Source of the DNA: Saccharopolyspora spinosa NRRL 18395
Lineage (GTDB): Bacteria > Actinomycetota > Actinomycetes > Mycobacteriales > Pseudonocardiaceae
Length of the DNA stretch: 64,000 nucleotides
NCBI RefSeq assembly: GCF_000194155.1
Contig: NZ_GL877878.1
Location: 2,668,783-2,732,782, forward strand
Direction of reading: 5' to 3'
The notes beneath the pieces are model-generated. The model made no database searches. It was not told the origin of the DNA and saw only the letters and a program-made list of their open reading frames with translations. Position 1 is the first letter of the stretch. Each line of letters begins with the position of its first letter. Made by a program: the position numbers and the translations under genes. Below, piece by piece: positions 36,031-45,224 of this stretch.

Positions 36031-36732
36031 TTGACCACCTCGGATCCGTGGGTGGACCTGCTCACGGCCGACCGGGCGCTCCTGGACCGCACGAGCACGG
36101 CCGAGCGCGTCGCCGATGTGCTGCGACAGCGCGTCATCGATGGCGCACTCGCCCCCGGCACCCGGCTGTCCGAGGAAAGCGCGGGCAAGGCGTTGGCGGT
36201 CTCCCGCAACACGCTGCGCGAGGCCTTCCGGCTGCTGGTGCATGAGCGGCTGCTGGCGCACGAGTTCCACCGCGGCGTGTTCGTCCGGGTGCTCAGCGCC
36301 GACGACGTGATCGACCTCTACCGCGTCCGCCGGCTGCTGGAGACCAGCGCAGTGCGCCGGGCAGGCGAGGCCGCACCGGAGCTGGTGGCGGCCGTGGACG
36401 GCGCGGTGGCCGACGGCGAGCGCGCGGCCGAGAACGAGCGCTGGGGAGACGTCGGCACCGCGAACATGCGCTTCCACGAGGCGCTCGCGGCGCTGGCCGC
36501 CAGCCCCCGGGTGAACGAGACGATGCGGCAGCTGCTGGCCGAGCTGCGCCTGGCGTTCCACGTGATGTCGCGCCCCCGGGAGTTCCACGAGCCGTACCTG
36601 GAGCTCAACCGGGAGATCGCGGACCTGATCACCAACGGCTCGATGGACGCGGCGGCCGAACGCCTCGACGAGTACTTCGACGCCGCCGAGACCCAGCTCG
36701 TCGCGGCATACCGGACCTACAACACGGGTTGA
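36031..36732 (+). CDS. GntR-family regulator (FCD subfamily)
   Basis: The 233-residue protein is started at TTG 36031 because AGGAG (36021-36025) sits five bases upstream. The N-terminal winged helix is at about 20-85 (LRQRVIDGALAPGTRLSEES, then ALAVSRNTLREAFRLL). The C-terminal FCD helical domain has the metal/ligand histidines, including the one in NMRFHEALA. It is divergent to the pxp operon and most likely represses it through the inverted repeat at 35947-35963, with 5-oxoproline or a related acid as effector (inference). Confidence 0.88.
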   Translation: MTTSDPWVDLLTADRALLDRTSTAERVADVLRQRVIDGALAPGTRLSEESAGKALAVSRNTLREAFRLLVHERLLAHEFHRGVFVRVLSADDVIDLYRVRRLLETSAVRRAGEAAPELVAAVDGAVADGERAAENERWGDVGTANMRFHEALAALAASPRVNETMRQLLAELRLAFHVMSRPREFHEPYLELNREIADLITNGSMDAAAERLDEYFDAAETQLVAAYRTYNTG

Positions 36733-37099
36733 TCGGGCCGGGTGGCGATTTCAATGAGCGTTTCCGAACCCCTCTTCTTGCGTTGCGGTGCGGCTAGCGG
36801 AACCTCAACGGCCTTCTCGACTCCGGAATCCCCGACTTGTGCATGACCAAATACGCGGCGTCCGGGCTGTCCTCGCGGGAAGACGGCTGAGAACCCGTGG
36901 CGGTGCGAGCTGCGCGGGTGGGCCAAGGCCGCTACGCCGCTTGCGGATAGCCCCGTACCGCAGGACTTCAGGCGTCGCGGCTGCGGATCATCCAGGATGA
37001 AGAGACTCCACGGAAATCAACTCGCTGGTTTCATTGAAACCCCGCATTCGGCATCCCGGAGTGGGGCCGGGTGGCGTGGGTCTAGGATCCTGGCGCGTG
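36733..37099. other. intergenic with dispersed repeat copy B
   Basis: No gene was found. Positions 36784-36833 carry repeat copy B (TGCGGTGCGGCTAGCGGAAC and on), and 36907-36941 carry a second block GCGGGTGGGCCAAGG. Both blocks recur near 39.8 kb. The last part should hold the promoter of the isomerase gene. Confidence 0.6.
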
Positions 37100-37810
37100 A
37101 TGCCTCCGTTGAATGTTGTTGCGCAGGGCCATCGGCGACTTCTAGAGGTGCTTTCCGCGCTGACCGACGATCACGTCGCCGAGCCGTCGCTGCTGCCCGG
37201 CTGGAGCCGGGGCCACGTGCTGGCTCACCTGACCGACAACGCCCGTGCCTTCGCCCGGGTGTCCGCGCTCGCGTTGCGCGGCGAACTGGTCGACGCCTAC
37301 GAAGGCGGGCAGACCGAGCGCGACGCGATCATCGAAGGGCTCGCCGACCGCAGCGCCGACGAGCACCGCGACTCCATCGCCCGGCACTCGGCCGCCCTGG
37401 AAGCGGTGTGGTCGCAGGCCGCCGCCGACGATTGGGAACGGCCGGTGCGGTTCCGCAACGGCGACCTCAGCGGGCTCGTGCACATGCGGTGGCGGGAGGT
37501 CTGGATCCACCTGGTCGACCTCGACCTCGGCGTCGGCCCGCAGGAATGGAGCGACGAATTCTCCTGCCACGCCGTCGATTTCCTGCTGCCCCGGCTGCCG
37601 GACGGCATCACGCTGCGGCAGACCGACGGCCCGCGCCGGTGGCCAGCCGACGTCGACGGCATCGAGATCACCGGCCGGGCCCGCGACCTAGCGGCCTGGC
37701 TCGCCGGCCGGACGCCGCAGCGGATCCCGACCGGTGCGCTCCCGGACCTCCTGCCCTGGCCCGCCCACCCCACGCCGATCCCGGACGAACAGCGCCTGTC
37801 CGTCCGTTGA
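37100..37810 (+). CDS. mycothiol-dependent maleylpyruvate isomerase family protein
   Basis: The 236-residue protein starts at ATG 37100 (GTG 37097 is possible). It has the DinB-like four-helix bundle plus C-terminal SCP2-like domain of mycothiol-dependent isomerases and transferases. The metal ligands appear as His in GHVLAHLTDNA and as Glu and His in MRWREVWIHLVDLD. Members isomerise maleylpyruvate or transfer mycothiol. It is convergent with an mshB-type gene 10 bases away, a fitting mycothiol pairing, though the reaction here is unproven. Confidence 0.85.
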   Translation: MPPLNVVAQGHRRLLEVLSALTDDHVAEPSLLPGWSRGHVLAHLTDNARAFARVSALALRGELVDAYEGGQTERDAIIEGLADRSADEHRDSIARHSAALEAVWSQAAADDWERPVRFRNGDLSGLVHMRWREVWIHLVDLDLGVGPQEWSDEFSCHAVDFLLPRLPDGITLRQTDGPRRWPADVDGIEITGRARDLAAWLAGRTPQRIPTGALPDLLPWPAHPTPIPDEQRLSVR

Positions 37811-37819
37811 CCGGTCGGG

Positions 37820-38662
37820 TCAGACGAGGCCCGCGAACAGGTCGGATTCCCAGTCGTAGGGGCCGGTTCCGCGGCCCCGGTCGCCGCGGACCAGCAGGTA
37901 GTGCTCCATCGCGAACTCCGGGCGGGCCACCATCTGGGCGAAAAACCCGCCGTCATCGAGGTTGACCTGGCTGCGGTAGTGCCGCAGCGCGGCGATCTTG
38001 GCGGCGTGGAAGGCACGGCCGTCGACCATCGCGGTCAGCTCCTCGTCGGGCACCGTGTACGGCTCGAAGCCCTCGACACCCGCCTCCTCGATGCGCTTGA
38101 GGACCGAGCGCGGCAGGGTCGTCCAGTACACCTTCGGCACCTGCCACGGCTCGCCGAGTTCCGGCGCGTAGCCGGGGTCCGCCGCCGGGTCGAGGGAGGT
38201 CATCACCGCGCGGTGCGCGCCGATGTGGTCCGGGTGGCCGTAGCCGCCGAATTCGTCGTAGGTGATCACCACGTGGGGCCGTTCCGCGCGAAGGATCTCG
38301 ACCATCGCACCGGTGACCTCGGCCGGGTCGGCCTTCGCGAAGGCCCCGTCCACGCCGTTGCCCGCCTCGCCGGCCATGCCGCTGTCGCGCCAGCGCCCCG
38401 GGCCGCCGAGCCAGTGGTGCCGGACGTCGCCGTACTCGGCCAGCGCCGCGCCGATCTCCCCGCGCCGGTACTCTCCCAGCGCGTCGGGATTTCCGCGCAG
38501 GTGCGCCAGATCATCGGCGATGACCTCGCCGAGCTCCCCACTGGTGCAGGTCACCAACGACACCGATGCGCCGTCCGCGCAGTAACGGGCCATCGTGGCG
38601 CCGGTGGCGGTGGACTCGTCATCGGGGTGGGCGTGAACCAGCAGCAGGCGACGATCGCTCAT
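37820..38662 (-). CDS. mshB: GlcNAc-inositol deacetylase (mycothiol biosynthesis)
   Basis: The 280-residue protein starts at ATG 38662. The zinc site HAHPDDE is at residues 10-16 and HPDHIGAH lies near 145-152, the LmbE/PIG-L signature. Further blocks (CTSGELGEVI and HHWLGGPGRWRDSGM) match MshB rather than the mycothiol-conjugate amidase Mca. MshB removes acetate from GlcNAc-Ins in the second step of mycothiol synthesis. It marks the organism as an actinomycete. Confidence 0.93.
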   Translation of the reverse strand: MSDRRLLLVHAHPDDESTATGATMARYCADGASVSLVTCTSGELGEVIADDLAHLRGNPDALGEYRRGEIGAALAEYGDVRHHWLGGPGRWRDSGMAGEAGNGVDGAFAKADPAEVTGAMVEILRAERPHVVITYDEFGGYGHPDHIGAHRAVMTSLDPAADPGYAPELGEPWQVPKVYWTTLPRSVLKRIEEAGVEGFEPYTVPDEELTAMVDGRAFHAAKIAALRHYRSQVNLDDGGFFAQMVARPEFAMEHYLLVRGDRGRGTGPYDWESDLFAGLV

Positions 38663-38819
38663 GGGAACGGAGCCTAGCCACGGGCACCGACACCGCGCCG
38701 CCGCCGCCGACCAGGTCACATCCGGCCCGTTGCGAAATTCCGGCAATGTTCGCATGGCGGTCAACCACTCCCGTGCTGCTGCGCGTGAGGATCTTGACGC
38801 GTCAATCGAGGAGGCAGAT

Positions 38820-39743
38820 GTGTCCGGATTTACCCGACGGGGAGTTCTCGGCATGGCCGGAGCCGCGGCAGTGGCCGGCGCGGCAGGCGTGTTCGGCACC
38901 GGTGCGGCGGCAGAGCGGCCGAGCGGCAACGCGTTGATCGGTCCCGCGCGCGGCAATTCGCTGCACGTGATGACCTTCAACATCCGCGTCGACACCAAGG
39001 CCGCCCCGCCCAGCCCCGACGCCTGGACTACCCGCCGCCCGATCCTCGCCGAGCTGTTAAACGCCGAGCAGCCCACCCTGCTCGGCGTGCAGGAAGCGTT
39101 GTACAGCCAGGTCAAGGAGGTACTGTCGGACGTTCCGCGGCACTACGACTGGATCGGGCTAGGCCGGGAAGGCGGCGGTCGAGGCGAGTTCATGTCGATT
39201 TACTACGACACCCGCCGGGTGGAGCCGCTGGACTACGACCATTTCTGGCTCTCCGACACCCCGAACGTGATCGGTTCGAAGAGCTGGGGCAACAACGTGG
39301 TCCGGATGGTCACCTGGGTGCGATTCCTGGACCGCCGGAGCGGCCGCGAATTCGTCCACGCCAACACGCACTTCGACCACCAGTCGGAGCCATCGCGGCA
39401 GCGCAGCGCCCAGTTGGTGCGCGACCGCATCGCCGGTTTCGACCCGGCGCTGCCGGTGGTGCTCACCGGCGACTTCAACACCGCGGCCGAGACGTCGGAG
39501 TCGTACCGGATCCTGACCGGCGGCGGCCTGGCCGACAGCTGGGCGACCGCCGCCGAGCGGGTCACCCCCGCATGGGGCACCTTCGCCGGCTACAAGGAGC
39601 CGGTCGAGGGCAAGGAGCGGATCGACTGGCTGCTGCACAACGATCGCGTCCGGGTGCTGAAGGCGGCGATCAACACCTACCGCAAGGACGGCTACTTCCC
39701 GTCCGACCACCTGCCGGTCCACGCGCTCCTCGAGCCCGCCTGA
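38820..39743 (+). CDS. secreted endonuclease/exonuclease/phosphatase family protein
   Basis: The 307-residue protein is started at GTG 38820 behind an excellent GAGGAGG (spacing five). The N-terminus has a twin-arginine signal (FTRRGVLGMAGAAAVAG). The mature part is an EEP-fold enzyme: MTFNIRVD (Asn), GVQEALYSQ (Glu), NTHFDHQS, LTGDFNTAAE (Asp/Asn) and SDHLPVHALL (Asp-His). Such exported EEP proteins hydrolyse phosphodiesters of sugars, lipids or nucleic acid. Substrate is unknown. Confidence 0.88.
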   Translation: MSGFTRRGVLGMAGAAAVAGAAGVFGTGAAAERPSGNALIGPARGNSLHVMTFNIRVDTKAAPPSPDAWTTRRPILAELLNAEQPTLLGVQEALYSQVKEVLSDVPRHYDWIGLGREGGGRGEFMSIYYDTRRVEPLDYDHFWLSDTPNVIGSKSWGNNVVRMVTWVRFLDRRSGREFVHANTHFDHQSEPSRQRSAQLVRDRIAGFDPALPVVLTGDFNTAAETSESYRILTGGGLADSWATAAERVTPAWGTFAGYKEPVEGKERIDWLLHNDRVRVLKAAINTYRKDGYFPSDHLPVHALLEPA

Positions 39744-40168
39744 TCTGCAGGGACTGTTTCCAAACGCGTTTCCGCGCGGCGGTACGGGTAGCGGAACCTC
39801 AGGCGACATCTGCGGTTCCACGGCAGCGCAAGCTGCGAGGGTGGGCCAAGCGCCTCCGGCGTGCAGCCGCACCGACCTCGTTGAGGCCACGACGTCCTCC
39901 CCGAGTTGCGGGCGACGGAAAACGAGCCCGATGGAAACCCACACATGACCGGCAATTTGCGGGCGGCGGGTACCGCCACGGGAAGACGCCGGTGTGCTGC
40001 GGTCCGTCATCACCGATGGCGGCGCATTGCTGCTGGGCCTGGTGCTGCTCGGCTTCCTGATCCGCTCCGGTACCCCAGTGGGCGCAACGCAGAAACGCCT
40101 GATCAGCGGTATCTCGTCGCACTGTTGGGCCTTACTCGACGCGCTTCGCGGAAGCTAGCTTCGAATGC
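39744..40168. other. intergenic with dispersed repeat copy C
   Basis: No gene is supported. Positions 39776-39801 carry the GGTACGGGTAGCGGAACCTC core. Positions 39826-39860 carry GCAAGCTGCGAGGGTGGGCC, matching the second block of copy B. Confidence 0.6.
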
Positions 40169-40924
40169 ATGAGCGAATTACCGCAGGCGGGCGGGCGCGA
40201 GCAGGAGTACTGGTTCGACAGTGACTACGCCCAGTTGATCGACGCGTTGCGGCAAGGTGACGAGCTGGGGGACATCGCCGCGGAGTTGCAGCGCAGTGTC
40301 GGCGCTGTCGAGGGCAGGCTCAAGTACCTGATCCCGGGCGATGCCGTGCGCGGCGCGCGGGCTCGGGAAAGCTGGTTGCGCGCGAAGCTCGCTAACGAAC
40401 CCGACTACGACTGGCGTGCCGTCGCGCTGCGGAACTACGCCGCCGAGGAACGGCGGTACTGGACCGCGACCGACGAACGCGAGCTCATCGCGGGCTGGCG
40501 GCGGCGAACGTTCCTGCCAGCGCTCGCGGACCAGCTGCGCGCTTCGGATTTCCAGGTGGCGCGGCAACTCTGCCGTCTCGGCTTGGCCGCGTCGGTGACC
40601 GAGGTCGTCGAGCACCTCGGTGCCGCGCCGGGCAGTACCACCGAGGTCCGCGCCCGGATGAACGCCGACCGGGCCGCGGCGGCGGTGTGGGTGCTCGTGG
40701 TGGACGGCGAAGGCACGCGCGTCCCGCTGTTTGACGGGCAACGCCGGCACATCTCGCTGCACGCCAGCTTCGACGACGCGCAAGAGCGCCTGGACCAGCT
40801 GCTCCGCCAGGCCGGTCGCCGCAACCGCGGGGAACTCCGCTGGAGTCTCGCGGAACGGACCCTCGGCGAGGGCACCTACGGCACCACCCACCACGACCTG
40901 ACCCGGCCACCGGTCGCGAGCTGA
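40169..40924 (+). CDS. 251-residue hypothetical protein
   Basis: The start is ATG 40169. The first 60 residues (DALRQGDELGDIAAELQRSV then GAVEGRLKYLIP) look like a helix-turn-helix related to those in actinobacterial SNF2/UvrD-adjacent proteins. A second similar segment lies at about 95-150 (DERELIAGWRRRTFLPALAD then QLRASDFQVARQLCRLGLA). The C-terminal 60 residues have a beta-rich character. No known family was recognised and it stands alone, convergent with the Lrp gene. Confidence 0.6.
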   Translation: MSELPQAGGREQEYWFDSDYAQLIDALRQGDELGDIAAELQRSVGAVEGRLKYLIPGDAVRGARARESWLRAKLANEPDYDWRAVALRNYAAEERRYWTATDERELIAGWRRRTFLPALADQLRASDFQVARQLCRLGLAASVTEVVEHLGAAPGSTTEVRARMNADRAAAAVWVLVVDGEGTRVPLFDGQRRHISLHASFDDAQERLDQLLRQAGRRNRGELRWSLAERTLGEGTYGTTHHDLTRPPVAS

Positions 40925-40992
40925 CCGCAGCTGTTGCCGGTTGCGGCCACGCTTCCCCCAGAAACTGCGCTGGAGGTTGTTCTAGTCCAGGC

Positions 40993-41022
40993 GGCGGCTG
41001 CGGTTCCGCCACCCGCACCGCC
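40993..41022. terminator. hairpin between convergent genes (repeat copy D)
   Basis: GGCGG-c-TGCGG pairs with CCGCA-CCGCC around a nine-base loop. It lies between the convergent hypothetical and Lrp genes and so is likely a bidirectional terminator. Its minus-strand sequence GGCGGTGCGGGTGGCGGAAC is the core of the dispersed repeat seen in copies A to C. Confidence 0.6.
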
Positions 41023-41048
41023 ACGCAAAACGAGCCTGGAACCGGTCT

Positions 41049-41498
41049 TCAGCGGCGACCGCGTTGCCAGGAGTCGAGCGCGATCAGGGTCTTGGTGCTG
41101 GTGACCCGGTGGCTGCGGCGGATCTCGTCGATGGTGCGTTGCAGGTGCGCCATGTCGCGGATGCGCAGCCACACCAGCGCGTCGGGGTCGCCCGCGATGG
41201 TGAACACCGCCTGCGCCTCGGGCATCCGGGTTGTCGTCTGGATGATTTCGTCCACGCCGCTGGTGCCCAGGAACCGCAGCTCGATGAAGGCTTCCACGCC
41301 CCAACCAAGCTTCGCGTGATCCACCTGCACGGTGTAGCCGAGGATCACCCCGATCTCCTGCAGCCGGTCGATCCGCCGCTTCACGGCCGCCGTCGACAGC
41401 GTCACCCGGGTCGCGATGTCCGACAGCGTCCGCCGCGCGTCCTCGCGCAGCAGGCCCAGGATTTCGTGATCTGTCGCATCGAGCGTCACTTCGGCCAT
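41049..41498 (-). CDS. Lrp/AsnC-family regulator
   Basis: The 149-residue protein starts at ATG 41498. The helix-turn-helix is at about 8-55 (DATDHEILGLLREDARRTLS, then VTLSTAAVKRRIDRLQ), followed by the RAM/ACT-like effector domain with VFTIAGDPDALVWLRI. It is divergent to the indolepyruvate oxidoreductase gene, 160 bases away. It is the obvious candidate to control it in response to aromatic or branched amino acids, the usual effectors of this family. Confidence 0.9.
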   Translation of the reverse strand: MAEVTLDATDHEILGLLREDARRTLSDIATRVTLSTAAVKRRIDRLQEIGVILGYTVQVDHAKLGWGVEAFIELRFLGTSGVDEIIQTTTRMPEAQAVFTIAGDPDALVWLRIRDMAHLQRTIDEIRRSHRVTSTKTLIALDSWQRGRR

Positions 41499-41658
41499 GA
41501 GCAGCGATGGTACGCAAAATTCGGGCGCGCAAAAGCCCCTGGACCGCCGATGTTTGCGTGCTGACTACCGTTTCGGGTTGCGGTGTTGTGCGCCACGCCC
41601 GCCTTCGGTTGGAGTGGCGTCGATCACGGCCCTCGGGCCCGCGACAAAGGAGTTCGAC

Positions 41659-44600
41659 ATGGCCGCCTTCACCCTGGACGACCGCTACCTCCAGGAATCG
41701 GGCACCGTCTACGTGACCGGGGTGCAGGCCCTGGTGCGGCTGCTGTTCGACCGGATCCGCCACGACCGCCGCGCCGGGCAGCGCACCGCGGCATTCGTCT
41801 CCGGTTACGAGGGCTCGCCACTGGCCGGCTTCGACCTGGAGCTGGCCCGCCGCTCGAAGCTGCTCGCCGACCACGACGTGGTCCACCGGCCGGGCCTGAA
41901 CGAGGAGCTGGCCGCGACGTCGGTGATGGGCAGCCAGCTCACCGAAGGCCTCGGCACGCAGCGCCCCGACGGGGTGGTGGGCGTCTGGTACGGCAAGGCG
42001 CCGGGCCTGGACCGGGCCAGCGACGCGCTGCGCCACGCCAACCTCGCGGGCGCGAACCCGCGCGGCGGCGCGGTCGCGCTCGTCGGCGACGACCCGAACG
42101 CGAAGTCCTCGACGGTTCCGGCGGCCTCGGAGGCGGCGCTCGCGGACCTGGCGATGCCGGTGTTCTTCCCGGCGGACTCGCAAGACCTGCTCGATTTCGG
42201 GCTGCACGCGGTGGAGCTGTCGCGGGCCAGCGGGTTGTGGACGTCGCTGAAGGTCGTCGCGAACGTGGCGGACGCGGCCGGGACAGCGGTCGTGGCGCCG
42301 ACCTGGACCGCACCCGAGATCCCGGCCGAGTTGAAGCCGTACTCGCACCGCCCCAACGCCCGCCTGCTCGGCCCCGAGCTAGCCGGGATGGAGCAAAGCC
42401 TGCACAACCTCCGCCTGCCGCTGGCGGTCGAGTACCTCCGGCGCAGCGGCGTCAACCAGGTGGTGCGCTCTGGCCCGGCGGACCGGATCGGCATCGCGGC
42501 GGCCGGGAAGTCCTATTTGGACATCCGGCAGGCGCTGCGCGCGCTCGGCCTCGACGACGCGGGCCTGGCCCGGTACGGGATCCGGCTACTCAAGCTCGGC
42601 GCGATCTACCCGCTCGACCCGCAGCTGGTCCGGGACTTCGCGACCGGATTGAGCGAGATCGTGGTGGTCGAGGAGAAGCGCTCGTTCCTCGAAACGGCGA
42701 TCAAGGAGATCCTCTACGGCCGCCCAGACGCCCCGGCCGTCCACGGCAAGAAGGGGCCGGCCGGCGGCACCCTGTTCACCGAGCTCGGCGAGCTCGACCC
42801 GGATCGCATCGCCAAGGGCCTGGCCGGGCGCCTGACCGCGCACGGCGAGGTGGAGCCGATCAACGCCTGGCGGCAGCGCCGCCGCCGCGAACGCATCGCC
42901 GTGCCGCTGCTGGCGCGCACGCCGTACTTCTGCTCGGGCTGCCCGCACAACTCGTCGACGAAGGTGCCGGAAGGCAGCGTGGTCGGTGCCGGGATCGGCT
43001 GCCACACGATGGCGCTGTTCATGGACGCCGACCAGGTCGGCGACGTCGTCGGCATCACGCAGATGGGCGGCGAGGGCGCCCAGTGGATCGGCATGTCGCC
43101 GTTCGTCGGCACCGAGCACTTCGTGCAGAACATCGGCGACGGCACCTTCACGCACTCCGGCAGCCTCGCCGTGCGCGCGGCGGTCGCCGCCGGGGTCAAC
43201 ATCACCTACAAGCTGCTGCACAACTCCGCGGTGGCGATGACCGGCGGCCAGGACGCGGTGGGCGCGCTCCCGTTGGCGCGGCTGGTCGAGGTGCTGCTGC
43301 TGGAAGGTGTCGCCAAGGTCATCGTCACCAGCGACGCGCCCAAGCGGTTGAGCGGCAAGCTTCCCCGGGGAGTCGAGATCCGGCACCGCGATGACCTGCT
43401 GCGCGCACAGGAAGAACTGGCCGCGGTACCCGGGGTCACGGTGCTCGTCCACGACCAGGAATGCGCGGCGGAGAAGCGCCGCAAGCGCCGCCGGGGCAAG
43501 CAGCCCACGCCGGCGCAGAAGGTGCTGATCAACGAGCGGGTGTGCGAGGGCTGCGGGGATTGCGGTGCCAAGTCCAACTGCCTTTCCGTGCAGCCCGTCG
43601 CCACCGAGTTCGGCCGCAAGACCCAGATCCACCAGTCCTCGTGCAACGTCGACTACTCCTGCCTGGCCGGCGACTGCCCGTCGTTTCTGACCGTGGTGCC
43701 CAGCGGCCGCACGGCCCGCCGCGAGATCAGCGAGGTCAGCGCTGGCGAACTGCCCAGGCCGGAGCACGGCGCGGGCGACTTCACCGTCCGCATCGCCGGC
43801 ATCGGCGGCACCGGCGTCGTCACCGTCACGCAGATCCTCGCGACGGCGGCGGTGATCGACGGTCGGCAGGTCCGCACGCTCGACCAGATCGGCCTCGCGC
43901 AGAAGGGCGGCGCGGTCGTCTCCGACCTCAAGATCACCCTGGAACCCGTTGCGCAGGCGCCGAAACTGGCCGCCGGCGAATGCGACCTGTACCTGGGTTG
44001 CGACCTGCTGGTGGCGGCCGACCCAGTGCACCTCGCCGCGGCCGACGCCGGCCGGACGACGGCGGTGGTGTCGACCACCGAAGTCCCGACCGGCCGGATG
44101 GTCGTGGACACCGCCGTCTCGTTCCCGGTGCAGTCGAGCATCCGGTCCGCCCTCGACGACGCGACCGCGCGGGCGTTCTACCTGGATGCGCGCGGTCTCG
44201 CCGAGAAGCTGTTCGACGACGGCCAGTTCGCCAACATCCTGCAGCTCGGCGCGGCGTACCAGACAGGTTCGCTGCAGCTGTCGGCGGAGAGCATCGAGCG
44301 GGCGATCGAGCTGAACGCAACGGCGGTGGCGGCCAACATCCAGGCGTTCCGCCGCGGCCGCCAGGCGATCGCGGACCCAGCCGCGCTGCAGGCCGAGATC
44401 ACCCCGCCGCCGGCGAAGCCCCGCGAGCCCAGCACCGCGGCGCGCCGGGTGCGGGTGCTGGTCAAGGCCACGGAGGGCTCGGAACTGGCGCGGCTGCTGG
44501 ACATCCGGATCCAGGACCTAGTCGACTACCACGACGAGGACTACGCGCGGACGTACGCGGAGTTCGTCGAGGAGGTGCGCGGGCGCGGAGTCGATGAGGT

Positions 44601-45096
44601 GACCGAAGCCGTAGCACGCAACCTCTACAAGCTGATGGCTTACAAGGACGAGTACGAGGTCGCCCGGCTCTCGCTCGACGAGAAGCTGCTGGCCGACGTC
44701 GAAGCCCAGTTCGGTGCGGGCTCCCGGTTCGCCTTCCGGCTGCACCCGCCGGTGCTGCGCGCGCTCGGCATGAACCGGAAGATCAGTCTCGGCCCCTGGT
44801 TCCGCCACGTGCTGCGCCTGCTGCGCGCGGCGCGGAAGGTCCGCGGCACCCGCCTGGACCCGTTCGGCTACGCCAAGGTCCGCCGCGTCGAGCGAGAACT
44901 GATCGACGAGTACCGGAAGATGATCTCGGAAGCGCTGGCAACGCCGGACCACCCGGCGCTCCTGGAACTCGCGGAGCTCCCGGACATGGTCCGCGGCTAC
45001 GAGGAGATCAAGCTCGCGAATGTCGCGGCCTACCGCGAACGCCAGTCGGAACTGCTGAAGTCCCTGGAGGCGAGGCCGGTAGGCGCCGCATCGTGA
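41659..45096 (+). CDS. fused indolepyruvate ferredoxin oxidoreductase
   Basis: The 1145-residue protein starts at ATG 41659 with AAAGGAG (41646-41652). Alpha, beta and gamma parts are fused. The N-terminal pyruvate-oxidoreductase alpha domain runs to about 400. A TPP-binding region follows, with CSGCPHN at 425-431 and GAGIGCHTM. A ferredoxin-like cluster site is at 629 onward (CEGCGDCGAKSNC, then CNVDYSCLAGDCPS). The gamma domain starts near 700 with GIGGTGVVTVTQIL. The enzyme oxidatively decarboxylates aryl- or branched-chain 2-oxo acids to acyl-CoA, passing electrons to ferredoxin. Such long fusions are typical of aerobic bacteria. Confidence 0.93.
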   Translation: MAAFTLDDRYLQESGTVYVTGVQALVRLLFDRIRHDRRAGQRTAAFVSGYEGSPLAGFDLELARRSKLLADHDVVHRPGLNEELAATSVMGSQLTEGLGTQRPDGVVGVWYGKAPGLDRASDALRHANLAGANPRGGAVALVGDDPNAKSSTVPAASEAALADLAMPVFFPADSQDLLDFGLHAVELSRASGLWTSLKVVANVADAAGTAVVAPTWTAPEIPAELKPYSHRPNARLLGPELAGMEQSLHNLRLPLAVEYLRRSGVNQVVRSGPADRIGIAAAGKSYLDIRQALRALGLDDAGLARYGIRLLKLGAIYPLDPQLVRDFATGLSEIVVVEEKRSFLETAIKEILYGRPDAPAVHGKKGPAGGTLFTELGELDPDRIAKGLAGRLTAHGEVEPINAWRQRRRRERIAVPLLARTPYFCSGCPHNSSTKVPEGSVVGAGIGCHTMALFMDADQVGDVVGITQMGGEGAQWIGMSPFVGTEHFVQNIGDGTFTHSGSLAVRAAVAAGVNITYKLLHNSAVAMTGGQDAVGALPLARLVEVLLLEGVAKVIVTSDAPKRLSGKLPRGVEIRHRDDLLRAQEELAAVPGVTVLVHDQECAAEKRRKRRRGKQPTPAQKVLINERVCEGCGDCGAKSNCLSVQPVATEFGRKTQIHQSSCNVDYSCLAGDCPSFLTVVPSGRTARREISEVSAGELPRPEHGAGDFTVRIAGIGGTGVVTVTQILATAAVIDGRQVRTLDQIGLAQKGGAVVSDLKITLEPVAQAPKLAAGECDLYLGCDLLVAADPVHLAAADAGRTTAVVSTTEVPTGRMVVDTAVSFPVQSSIRSALDDATARAFYLDARGLAEKLFDDGQFANILQLGAAYQTGSLQLSAESIERAIELNATAVAANIQAFRRGRQAIADPAALQAEITPPPAKPREPSTAARRVRVLVKATEGSELARLLDIRIQDLVDYHDEDYARTYAEFVEEVRGRGVDEVTEAVARNLYKLMAYKDEYEVARLSLDEKLLADVEAQFGAGSRFAFRLHPPVLRALGMNRKISLGPWFRHVLRLLRAARKVRGTRLDPFGYAKVRRVERELIDEYRKMISEALATPDHPALLELAELPDMVRGYEEIKLANVAAYRERQSELLKSLEARPVGAAS

Positions 45097-45099
45097 GAA

Positions 45100-45130
45100 G
45101 GGGAGTCTCCTGCCCGGCACGAGACTCCCC
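45100..45130 (+). terminator. terminator hairpin after the oxidoreductase gene
   Basis: GGGGAGTCTC (45100-45109) and GAGACTCCCC (45121-45130) form a perfect ten-base stem with an 11-base loop, starting four bases after the stop codon. It also lies 3' of the convergent GreA-like gene, so it may work in both directions. Confidence 0.8.
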
Positions 45131-45224
45131 CGATTCCGCGGTGGCGCTGCCCAGCGCATCGGGCGCGCCACTGCGGTGGCGGAACCCGCCTGCGACTGTC
45201 CACAATGGCAAGTCGCGGAGCAGG

